Assembly: GCA_037074705.1 (NCBI GenBank)
Contig: CM073590.1
Coordinates: forward strand, 217,278,746 to 217,342,745
Origin: Zhengitettix transpicula
Lineage: Eukaryota > Arthropoda > Insecta > Orthoptera > Tetrigidae
Direction of reading: 5' to 3'
DNA length: 64,000 bases
In this document: positions 49,287 through 60,404 of the stretch, piece after piece
Position numbering within the stretch: position 1 is the stretch's first letter
How the letters are laid out: each line of letters begins with the position of its first letter
Position numbers and translations under genes: made by a program
The notes under the pieces: generated by a model
The model's database searches: none
What the model was told of the DNA's origin: nothing
The model's input: only the letters and a program-made list of their open reading frames with translations

Positions 49287-51335
49287 CTTCTACTATTGTT
49301 AATGTAATTATTTTCTAATGACTTCAAAACTTTTCAATCGAAAAAACATTATTCGAATGTAAATATTAATAATTTTTTCAGATGTCATTACATATAATCA
49401 AGTTAATAAATTTGTCAGCGCGCTATAGAATTTCGTATCTTATAAGAAGGTTGTATTCGATTGATTAGAACTATATTTACATCGTCTGATACTAATAGAC
49501 TTCAACACACGTTTTCTATATATAGAAATATATTATACAAACAATTAATTTTTAATACTTAAAAAAATTCAAAATTTATGAATTTAATGCCAAATATTCT
49601 AATATCATAAATGTGATAAAAAAATTGAAAAACAATTTTTTTTTCTCTGCAGTGCCTTGTACTATTTTAAGAATATGTCCCAAATTCTCAGAATTTTTAC
49701 TCATAATTCATTAAAACATTCCATTTACCTAAAAGTAATTGAGGAAAACTGAGAGACCTGTCATGTCATGCTGTCATTTAGACTAAACAACACTTTCGAC
49801 TGTTCCCAATAAATCAAGAAAGGCATTTTCCTAATAATAATAAAAAGTATTCAAAGCATTAGCCTCCCGCATATAATAACTTCTGACCGGGTGAGTCAAC
49901 AAATATGAACATATCCAAAGAAACTTGACACCATGTCAGGGAAATGTATGTGTATGTTTCACAAACCAACTGCAAACAAGTTACTTTTATTATTTATACC
50001 AATGTTTTTTTTTCAGTAATATTTTTTTTTTGTAATTAAAATTCTCTATACTGCTTTGCGTAAATTATTCAAATTTAATTTAAAAAGGTTCCAAGTGGCA
50101 TGAGCTGTCAATAAAATTCTATGGCAGTAACTTACTTACTGTGTCACTTTCTCGTCACGATGACTACTCTTGACCATTCTTTTAGTCGATTCGAGTTGTT
50201 GCTTTATGAATATACACACACGAAATGTGACGCAAAAGTTATTATAAGTTATTACCTAGTATTATAAAATATCTTCTTCGTATTCTCATTCCTAAATGAA
50301 ACCGTTATGACGATTATCTGATGATTTAGTACACAAGATGTAGCCGGAATATTAAATGCTAAGTTTTAAGTAAATAATAAACTTAGTGCTTCAACGGACA
50401 CAATATTTTAGATATCAAAATATGATATTCATATCTTATTAAAAATAATCATTCAGGAAATGATATAGTATGTTGTTGGTGTTAGATTGCGAGGTTATTC
50501 TCACCCCTCTACTAACTAGGGCGATTTTTACGGCCCGCGCTCAGATTAATGAAATTAGTAACTGGAGTATAAAACGATCAATCATTACGGGCAGAGGCAT
50601 GTGGATGCAATTTATCTTGTAGATTGATTTACCAAGCAATTACACTTGTGGTGGAAGCGACCACGTAAGCAAATGATACACTGCACCGCCCGCGCGAGAT
50701 TCACGGGGGAAAAAAGGAAAGAAATGACATTTGGATACTGAAAATAACCAACGAAATTTAAATCTACGTCAATTTGACGAACGCTTGAAAAAATAGAACT
50801 CTGCTTATCTCAGCGAAGATCTATGCTGCTGAGAATATCTTGTTTTATTACGAGATGTTTATGAAATTTTCATAATAATTCGCGTTTTTTAAAGAACAAA
50901 TGAACGAGAGTGTCTGTTAAATGGCCAAAGTTCGGGTGCAAATAGTATTCTATCTACCTACTAACGTGAAGTCCGTCGATTAAGTATTTGAGAATCGACT
51001 TAAAAAGCTCTTAAATTTATGACTCTAAATAGAAGAGAAATAATTTTCCTTCAATTCATCCCAGTTTACGAATAACAAACCTAATTAACTTCCAAAAAAA
51101 AGTAGAAAATTTTGAGTAAATGAAGAAATAATTAAATACAATCATAGAAATTATAAGCTGTATTACCGTCAGGTAATTTTTTTCCTATTCATTTTATTGT
51201 CAGATTCATTAATATAGGGATTAATTACATTTATAATAACATAAAAATTGTTTTAGTCAAAAACCAATAACAATTTTATTGTTTCACATAATTAAGATTG
51301 TTTATCTGCAAAATTTAAAATGTTATTAAAAATCA
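49281..51335. other. Non-coding stretch
   Basis: A more balanced block at 50460-50720 includes GATCAATCATTACGGGCAG, which recalls the palindrome at 37.76 kb. It has no open frame. The rest is AT-rich. Confidence 0.3.
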
Positions 51336-51870
51336 AAATTTATCTATAATTTTTAAATCCGTTAATTGTCTGTCATTTTTTAAAAAACGTATTGATTGTT
51401 TAAATACTAAAAAATTTCCGTAATGTTGTTTATAAAATTTTTTGCAAAAATTTCTCAGTTTGTTATATTGGCCAGACCAAACGATCTATGTCAACTATAA
51501 TTATTGAACATAAACCAATGTAAAATTTCTACTTTATGAAAATTCTGCTTCTACAAAACACAGTTTATACCTTCACGATTCAATCAATTTTGAAAGTACT
51601 ATTATTCTAGATAAGGAAACTAATTTTTAATAGAGGGTTAATCCCAGAAATGTTACATATTAAGTGAAGCAAATTTTATATAAATGTTAAACCGGATACT
51701 TCTTATTTAAACTTTATTTATGATGGCTTATTAAATAATCTTCGTTAATTTATATCTTGTTATTATATTCTTTGCTAAGCGTCGTAACTTTGGCTTTATC
51801 TCTTAAGTCTGGCTGTAGTATTGACAAAGATCACAACAGATCATCGAAACGTCTACACATTTTTAAATTA
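51336..51870 (+). pseudogene. Penelope-like retroelement 3' remnant (GIY-YIG endonuclease end)
   Basis: The frame 51404-51520 reads RNVVYKIFCKNFSVCYIGQT then KRSMSTIIIEHK. It shows the VVYKI..C and CYIGQTKR signatures of the GIY-YIG nuclease that ends Penelope-like proteins. Just upstream, in another frame, FFKKRIDCLNTKKFP fits the lead-in. Downstream, frame-shifted pieces HDSINFESTIILDKET and RGLIPEMLHIK..NVKPDTSYL match the usual C-terminal tail. Stops and at least two frameshifts show it is dead, and the reverse transcriptase part is absent. A hammerhead-like motif follows at 51821. Confidence 0.85.
51821..51853 (+). ncRNA. Hammerhead-like motif directly after the PLE remnant
   Basis: TTGACAA (51821-51827) stands where CUGANGA is expected. 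A stem of GAT (51829-51831) with ATC (51843-51845) follows, then GAAAC (51846-51850) and GTC. It ties this motif family to a Penelope-like coding remnant by position. The core has changes, so it is a relic. Confidence 0.35.
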
Positions 51871-54833
51871 TGTTGTTTAAAATTAATTTATGTTTTTGTC
51901 TGTTTATACGGGTCGTTAATTTCCTGAGTGAGATAGAATTATATTTGAATTATATGCGGGAGCACAGTCCCACGCGTTAGCAAACACAAAAGTAACAATA
52001 TTTTCATACTGTACATGTGTTCCCCGAATTTTCTCTTATTTATTTAACACAGATTATAATTTTATTTACCTCTTGCAAGTTTTTACTATATCTAATTATT
52101 TTCTTAAATCTACAGTAACGAAATTTTGAATTCTGGCTCGTTCCAACGATATTTATTACGTGCACGTTAAGTAAAAATAAAATGTTTCCTATCATCACAG
52201 AATAAATAAAACAGTGTACTGACACACATTTAATAAATTTAAGTCAAGGAAATAATGTTCAGCGACGGGAAGCCAAGTTCATAAATTTTGAAGGTATTCA
52301 ATAATATGTGCTTATAGAAATGAAATACGGAATTTAATCAGAGAAGTTGGCTTTCAAATAATAAAATATTAAATAAACAGCAGTTTAATTATGGAAGCAA
52401 ACCATTTTGCAGAAAAGACTGGAACGTAGTGAAACGAATGTTTTATGAAAATATTTGCAGTCAGCCCAGAGTATCTGCAAATATTTCTCATTCCATGTTT
52501 AATAAGAGAGTATTGATTTTAAGCGAAGGGAGAGTCCGCGTAGCATTTATTAAAGTAGTAAAATGTAATATTCCTTTGTTATATTCGTACACATATTTCG
52601 TCAGTTTCGTTTTTTTTGTGAGGTCTATTCTGTTGAAATAGACCCTACTAATGATTGTGCTGAAATTTTTATAATTTAAGACAGGTACGACGTCTTATCA
52701 TTTTAAAAATCGTAATAAGATATAATTTTCTATAGTGATCCCAGACTATGAGGATATTATACAAGTAGGTTATTTAATTGACACGGTGGCTTGATCAAAA
52801 GACGTAGCGCAGAGCGTGGCAGAGTGATATCTCCTGGGGACAAAGCAAGCATTGTCTTGCTTGGCTCTTGGGCATTCTCGCCCCTCCATGGAAACCTCAC
52901 GTCTGCAAGAGACATAGCAACCAGTGAAAGCCTGAGCTTACTACCCCCAGCTCAGCCTCTCGTCCCACAATACCTGAGTCCAAACATTTAGTTGGACAAC
53001 GATGCTGTATTTCCAGATCAATAAATAATTTCATTTTTGTACATTCCAAACACGCACTAGTATTTATTATTAAAAACATTTACCATTATTTTATATCTAA
53101 AGAATAATAATACTGCTAATTGAGAACCCAGTTTTGCAATATCGCTCGTCGTAAAGAAACGGATTACAAATATGAGAAATGCTGTTTTATACTCCAGTTA
53201 TGAGGTTATAAAAATTCTTTTAAATTTTCAATATTTCTGTATTGCTTTGAGAATACTCAAATTCAGCATTCAAATTAGAAATGACTATTAGAATTGTTTC
53301 TGTACTTCAAATTATAAATCAAAACGAATATAAACATTGTTTGATAAAATCTGATATACGCCCACACAGATTTTTATTAAAACCAAATTTAAATGTGGGC
53401 TACGGACTAAAATTCGGAACGAGAGACCCAGACAAAACAAAATCGTTTGTAATAATCTGTTTTACATTGTCGCATACTCTATAATTTACCGTTAGTAAAA
53501 TAATTTTATTATTTTTATAACATGTACACTCGTCGTCACAAAAACTAATTAACACCACTTCCTGAATGCGACACTTTTTATCTCATTGCCTTATCCGACA
53601 AGATAAGCTTTAAAATACAAGAAAATTCTATATTTAATTTTCAAAGTAATGTAGCATTTAAATATTCAATACTAATAATTATCTGACTCCAGTTATATCA
53701 ATAAATGAATAAAACGGCGTATATGTTTACATGTCAAAAAAAAATTACTAAACAACACATCGTTCCGTTCGGTTCTTTCTTACTTTTTCATGTGTAGCAA
53801 AACAAGAAAACATTGATGGATATAATTTATTTCCTGTAATATTATGTAGTTTCAATAAATAATATAATATTGGGGAAAAAAATTTAAACCTGCAATGAAA
53901 AATCCTTTTTAGTGCGCCAAAAGCACACGCATTTTGAAATTTCTCTCATTTTGTTTCTTTTTTATTAAATTACATAATATTGAAGGAAAAAATAAATTAC
54001 GAAATGAATTCTTGTTTCACTACAATTTAAGAAGTTCCAAAAAATTGAAAAGTTTTGTTAATTACCATTAAAATTCTTCTGACGTGTTAGCCATTTAATT
54101 CATTTTTTTTAAAAAAAAACAGTTATTTTCCAGTCTCCAAATGGACAAGTAATGGAGTGTTAACAATTTAAATATGAACTAAGCCCATTAATGTCATTAA
54201 AAGGCAAGTGTGTTAAAAAAATTAACGGACAGTATTAATGGAAAATATTTTGTAGATTATTTATTTATGTAACAGTTAAAAAAGTTACTATTGTAACTGA
54301 GATACACACAATATTTAATTAATCGTATATACAAAAATAAGCACATACGTTATTTGAATGGTTGAGTTAAATATTGTCAAACAAGAAGTATCAATATGTA
54401 AATGAGCCATTAATGAAATAGTTTTGAATAAATAAGTGTTCCGATAGTAATTGTTTGGTTATAAGAAAGCTATTCGTCCAATATTTCTTTTTACTTTTTA
54501 ACAAATTTGCCTTTTGAGCATACATTTCATGCTTTGCAAAAGCGCTAACGAACTATATTAATAGTTTTCCGTCTTATAATTTTTGGAAGCAATATCAATG
54601 CAATCCAGAACTTCATTCTTATTATATTTTCCAATTCTATGTATTGTTTACCAATAAAAATTTCACCATTTCATGGTATTAATTATTTTTAACAGACGTT
54701 AATTTCTATGTTAAATTCTTCGTAGTTGCTAGACAGGACAAAAATTTATCTAGCGCCTTTTTTCGCTTAAAATGCTGTTTATTGTTACAGTTTGTATAAG
54801 GACTTAAGCGTTAATTAAAATTTTTTGGTTCGT
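51871..54833. other. Non-coding stretch
   Basis: A GC-richer block at 52790-52990 has overlapping frames on both strands without recognised content. The rest is AT-rich. Confidence 0.35.
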
Positions 54834-54834
54834 T

Positions 54835-54860
<26 letters not shown>
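54834..54860. repeat. TA microsatellite
   Basis: (TA)n run of about 27 bp. Confidence 0.9.
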
Positions 54861-54865
<5 letters not shown>

Positions 54866-57795
54866 TTATTATTTTCCTTGAAAAATATGTTTTTATTAGC
54901 ATCTTTAAAATATAAAACGTAAACATAATATTATTCCTAGATTTATGTTAGACGAATAAATCTCAACACTTACTGATTTTTATTTTACCACATTTTTTGG
55001 AATGGTATGGACATAATTATTACAGTTTAAATTTTCAAAGTTATATAGATACTTAGTTTTAAACATTTATTCAGAAAAATTAATGTTATTAATTATTTCT
55101 ATCTATTTTTCCGTATATTTCATATACAGTATATTTCAGTATTCACCAGGAGAACGAAATGTATCTATGTAAAATTTTTCCATTTTATCTCCCTGAACAA
55201 ATATTTTTCACTCTCAATTTGTTAGGATGACGAAGTGTCTCACACATCTTTTTGCTGCGTGTCACTAGTGCCTCGGAGTTAACTAAAAATGTCAATTTTA
55301 TTGCTTCTCTTCACATTCATTGTGTTTGTCGGATACTGCCGCCTCGAGTGAAGAGTAATGTACAAAAAAACATTCACTTTAAATCCGCCTAAACAAAACT
55401 TCAGAGTTTCTTTTTACGGAAATCTCATTTAAGAATTAGCCAAAATATTTCTAGCAGCGGAAAACTTTATCAGAAGTGGATTGAGCAACAGTAAAAACAC
55501 TTTTAGACAGCACTAATGTAATAACTACATTTAAGCCCTTTTCACGATTTTAGATGCTTGTGGATTTTTTTGGTGTAATTAATCAGTTAATTGGGTACCG
55601 TTAATCTATAACATACCTGTTGATATGCTTGCTAGAAAATTGTATTCTCCATACTAGTAATAGAATTTGCTATCGAGGTTAGGAATATCTCATACGTTCA
55701 ATAATATATTTCATATAGTATGCAATGAAAGACGTGTACTCGGTTCATCCATTATCGATAGAGAGATTTAGTTCAGCTCGAACTACCTTTCCATTTCAAG
55801 GAAAGTAATTTTTTATGCGTTCGTTTTAAATATTTTATAATGCACGCGGTCCAGTATCCATTGAAAATCGCAATAAAATATGGGTATATTCTAAGGTTAG
55901 CGGTATAATCTTAGACGGTCGAAGTGTACTCTCAAATAATGTCGGTAGTAGTTGCGATGGATATGTAGCGCCATATCCATGAAATTTCACAACACTATAT
56001 TCCATGAGGACCTTTAAATATATATTACGTTTCTTCAAGATGGTATCATCTACTACTGACCTAAAAGCACTAGTAGGATATGTATCGACTCATCCCCACA
56101 TAAGTATTGAAAACACATCAATAGTAGGAACTCTGATTCTGTACAATTCTGTTATCTATGTCATGCATTCTATTTATAAGCAATTCCTGCAGTTATTAAA
56201 CACAACCATAGCTGGCCATCCTTGACTAAAATAACTTAAAAGCAACGCATTTTAATGTGGTAGCCACACATTGTGGATCTGTCGGTCCCATTGTTTAGGA
56301 GGCGGATGTGAGATGTTTCGGCAGGTCACTGCCACGAGAACATTGAGAGAGAGCCTTAAAGTTTCGCTGTGGTGTCAGAATTAGTCGAGCTAGTATCAGT
56401 TATTCTAGTCTAGTTATACAGTAATATGTTAGCATCAATAGTCAGTCAGCCAGCGCAGCCATATTTAGTTAATTAAAAATAATTCATAAACGATGTAATC
56501 TGTGGGTAATATTCATAGTTGTTAAATACATATTCAACATAAAAATTATAGATCTGTTAATAAATCATGTTTGTTCAAAATAAATAATATTAGGCTAAAG
56601 TTGCGTCTTATGAGATGGGAAATGGCACTTGAGTTCATTACAATATACAGTTTAATAAACTAATAAAAAAGTTGTTTCAACCAAATAGTTTTTTCAGATT
56701 TTGACAGATTATTCCAGTTTCTAACATTAAATGTCAAGTTCGATTTCTGCTGAAAAGAAATAAACGTGATATATAGAAAATCCTAAAATATGTTAGGATT
56801 ACGTATGTAGATTAATAAAAAAAATTGACCAAGATTCTAGTGTGCAATATGGGTCATCACAGCGCCTCAAAAGAATATTAAAATAGAATTTAAATTATGA
56901 GGCAATTTGGAATCTGTTTTTCTAACTCAATTATACAGAGCAACACGTGATTTGTTCTCGATATATATATTCATGACGCAGACCAAGGAACATGCTCGAT
57001 TTAAATCGATATCTATCTATAATAGTCTTCTGGTGAGACTGCGTACGAGAGTGGGAAAGTAGAAACACTAAAACATGTTCAAGAATACTGGGGCATTCAA
57101 TGTCACAACAAAAGAAATCAGTTTCCAAATTCAAGTTAAGTAATTCAAATAAAATGTATCTACCAATAAAGTGCTACTCATTTTTTCAGACTTTTTCGTT
57201 ACTCAGTTTCTTTTGAGTCGGACGAAAATTGCAAATTGACTGGTGGGATTACGTACAAAAACCATTGTTCTCCTGTCATATAGCATGCATCTTGCTTTTA
57301 CTTTAAAAATCTCTGAATGGACTTTCAATATATTTTTAAAGATAAAAGATCATTAATTGAACAAAATTTGTAATAAAATATATATAAATATTTATCTGTA
57401 AAAAGTAATCCGTACAAATCTCGAAGTTATTATTACAAAAAAAATGTTCAACACTATGTGTCTCACTTTGCGTTACAGTTAATTTAATTCGCTTGATAAA
57501 CGCCATATTGTAACTAAGTACAACTTAAATTAAAATGAAATAAATTGGCCTGAAATTAGCCATTAGAAATTCTTAAGCAGTAACGAATATACACACTATA
57601 TTAATTTTCTAAGCATGAAAATTTCAATTTTAGTCATTTATTAAATATTATACATCATCTTCTTACTGCTTTCATCTTGTTTTCACGAGCTCATCTTTTG
57701 GTAAGCAACCAAATGCGGACTATGTATTAACATTCAGAACATTTCCATTTCATCAAGCAAAGTCAATATTTTCTGGTAATAAATATTGAGAAGCA
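54861..57795. other. Non-coding stretch with a GC-richer block at 56250-56460
   Basis: The block has a composition seen in LTRs and untranslated regions, but no TG..CA boundary with a target-site duplication was found. A small hairpin ATGGATATG/CATATCCAT lies at about 55957-55981. Nothing else was recognised. Confidence 0.35.
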
Positions 57796-57916
57796 TAAAT
57801 TGTTGTATTTATATTATATTTTCATGAATGAATGGTTGAGTGGTTTTTATATATCTTTAGATGCAGAAATTGTTGTATTTATATTTTATTCTCATTTCAT
57901 GAATGGTTGAGTGAGC
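57796..57916 (+). repeat. Imperfect tandem duplication of about 70 bp
   Basis: AAATTGTTGTATTTATATT and ATGAATGGTTGAGTG occur twice in order (units at about 57796-57862 and 57863-57916), with small indels. Confidence 0.7.
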
Positions 57917-58649
57917 TGCATGTTTTTTATACAGTAATCCTTTTAGGTTCCATGTTTGAGCCCTACTTCAAAGTTTACAAGTTACGTGCACGGCAGCTCT
58001 CAAACTAATGCTTTATAAAGGTGTTCTCGAACACTGTACTTCTGAAGTTCCCTACCCTTTGACTTCTCTACATTTTGTAGTTCGACGAGAAGCTTACATT
58101 CCCTACATTTGCCGTCTTGTTATGAAGAAACACTTCAATAGGCCATTTGAATTACCGCAAAGCTATTGAAGTTGAATAATTATGAACATTGTAATTGAAA
58201 CATTTATAAATTTACAAATATTTTAGCTTAAACATTTAGTGAAGGGTAAACACCGGCCTTTTTAAAGTTAATATTAAAAACTAATACTCGAGTAAACGAT
58301 ATATCAGAATATATAACATCATTATATGCATATTATAAATATTCGACTACGGAGCAATATAAATATTTGCCAAAAACTAAGACAAAGAAAAGCCAAATTG
58401 GATTGCTATTTCTAAAGGCGTATTATTTTTCTAAATATAAAAGTTCACTAACTCCACATCGTTAATCAGAAGTTCAATCCATAAAGCTTGTTTGCAAAAT
58501 TCAATTACTATTGACACATTTTCAAAATTATACTTTCAATTAAAATAAATATTTCGTATATATAATACAGACTAATATTTAAGTTAAATGACGCAAACCT
58601 TAAACGCAGTCGGTAGCTTCAAAATTTCTGAAAATAATTACATATATTC

Positions 58650-58680
58650 ATGTTTCTTTCGTCATTTATAGCTCATCAGC
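58650..58680 (-). ncRNA. Hammerhead-ribozyme-like motif with intact CTGATGA
   Basis: On the minus strand CTGATGA (58679 to 58673) is followed by GCTATAAATGAC, a short stem remnant, and then GAAA (58660 to 58657). All conserved core residues between the boxes are present, but stem II is only about two pairs and stems I and III were not established. Confidence 0.35.
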
Positions 58681-59489
58681 AGATACCAAATGTATTGAAA
58701 GTATAATTTAAAAATGTAATAAATTAATGTATAAATGTGTTAAATATAAGTTTACTCAAAGGATGTTATAATGATCAGCTGCATTATTTTTTGCCAAAGA
58801 ACTTTGGTGAAATCACGATGCCTGATAATATGCTTTGACATTTATCTCTTTCCTCATTACAGTTGTCTGAGAAGCTATTTGTCTTTCACTACTTTTTTGT
58901 CTACTCTACTAGAACAGAAAATTTTTCTTCTTTACTCTTGTACTTTTATTCCACTTCCTTACTTTTATTACAAAAATAAAAATTGTGAACTGAAGACAGT
59001 AATTCGTCTGATAAAGGGTAAACTAAAACAATATTTTCTAGCCGACAAACATTATATTTAGTGTTAAAAAACTTTTATTAAATTCTAAGAAAAGCTGGAG
59101 AAATAAGCATACTTGGAAGTATGTCATTAAGCTCCAGAGAAATTACAAATTGAACTGGTCCTTATATATCAGACGCGATTAAAATATAAAGATACTCAAA
59201 TATAAATTTCATTATTTTATCCTCGATCGTGTAATAAGTCTAAGCATTTCAATCAGAAACTCTTTATTTGATAATATTTTCCTTGTTCCTAAGCTAATTC
59301 CCAACGTACACTATTGAATCATCTGATATAACTTCAGCCGTGGAAACGAAAAAAATACGTTTGATTGAAAATTAATCATAAGAAACATTGCGAAATACAG
59401 ACAAAAGATGTGATAAACTCAAAAGTTTTTGAGTTATGTCAACTTATTAGTACAGTTGTGTCTCTCTCGTCTGTTACATACTTTCTGTA

Positions 59490-59530
59490 CTTGAAGAAAG
59501 GAACAAGGCTTCCAGAAACGCCGTGTGGCA
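59490..59530 (+). ncRNA. Hammerhead-like PLE-end motif
   Basis: TTGAAGA (59491-59497; one change from CUGAAGA), stem GGAA (59500-59503)/TTCC (59510-59513), then GAAAC (59515-59519) and GCCGTGTGGC. It belongs to the same subfamily as 15.67 kb and 27.38 kb. Confidence 0.35.
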
Positions 59531-60254
59531 TTTTTATTATCACTTTTTTGTCTGTATTGGCTATCTTTCTTATTATTAACTTAAGTCGTAAATGATGTAA
59601 AATAAATCAGTACACAAATAAAAATAAACTATTTAACTACTGTATGTTTTCCGTATATGGGCCTCTACTATTGTAAAATAGTTCTTGATCACTTACTTTT
59701 ACGATGTTGAATTATTCATGAAACGGCAATGTTTAACTGACAACTAGAATCTATTTTACTTCTGTTTAAAACATTTATCATGTTTACTTTGAATTAATAC
59801 AGTTTGTGATATCTCTTTATAACACTAAATTAAATAATAGACTGCATATCTGATGAAATGAAATTATTTCCTTTTAGGTGAAACAAGGTTACGTACTTAA
59901 AAATAAAAAATTACTTTCTAACCAATACATTATACGTGATGAATTATGAATTAAATTGTTTTTTAATTTTAAACAAATCACTTACGTAAAAATATTTATT
60001 TTTATTTAATGTATATTTTTAATCAAATAATTGTGTTTGTATATAAATTAATGCGTGTGAGGCATTTGATATAATTATATATAATTTTTTTATTGATTAG
60101 TATATAATTCTAACTTATATTTATGGCAAATTGAATAAGTTCACAATAGTTATTTAAATTGTCCATCAGAGAAATATTTTCTTTATTAAATTCAATTACA
60201 ATGAGCGTCATGTAAAGAATTAAGCTTCAATTAAAGATTTTATTGTATTTCCAG

Positions 60255-60404
60255 AGATAACGAGAGCGGGAATGTTCTGGACAACCTTCTGCTTCGCATG
60301 GAACAATACGCGAACAACCTGGAGACGCTCGTGGAAGAACGCACCTCTGATTACCTGGAGGAGAAGCGCAAGTGCGAAGAGCTTCTGTACCAGCTGCTCC
60401 CAAA
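60255..60404 (+). CDS. Receptor guanylyl cyclase, internal exon: dimerisation coiled coil before the cyclase domain
   Basis: This 150-nt internal exon continues the gene begun at 5486-5657. The acceptor is TTTCCAG and the donor is GTAAGT, a perfect consensus. Its first base completes the Arg codon started by the upstream exon; it then reads [40 protein letters not shown] and [10 protein letters not shown] without a stop, and ends in phase 2. This is the highly conserved helical linker of membrane guanylyl cyclases. The heptad-like helix dimerises the receptor and passes the signal from the kinase-homology domain to the catalytic domain. The segment [32 protein letters not shown] is typical of natriuretic-peptide-receptor cyclases and their insect relatives. 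The next exon should begin with the cyclase domain but was not found before base 64000. GC content stands out against the AT-rich intron on both sides. Confidence 0.95.

Larger units (their letters stand above)
5658..60254 (+). other. 54.6-kb phase-2 intron of the guanylyl cyclase gene
   Basis: The two recognised exons are adjacent in the protein family: the end of the kinase-homology domain runs straight into the coiled coil. Splicing 5657 to 60255 restores one open frame, so no coding exon is needed between them. The donor reads AG|GTAAAA and the acceptor TTTCCAG|A. The interval is AT-rich and packed with decayed repeats, listed separately. No nested gene could be identified with confidence. 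Confidence 0.85.
57917..60254. other. Intron end with two hammerhead-like motifs
   Basis: AT-rich sequence up to the acceptor at 60254. Frames at 58771-59061 (96 codons) and 59365-59595 (76 codons) lie in AT-rich sequence with no recognised domain. The two motifs are listed separately. Confidence 0.35.

Noticed and set aside
56256..56566. Solo LTR
   Set aside because: Composition is LTR-like, but no convincing TG..CA ends with a target-site duplication were found.
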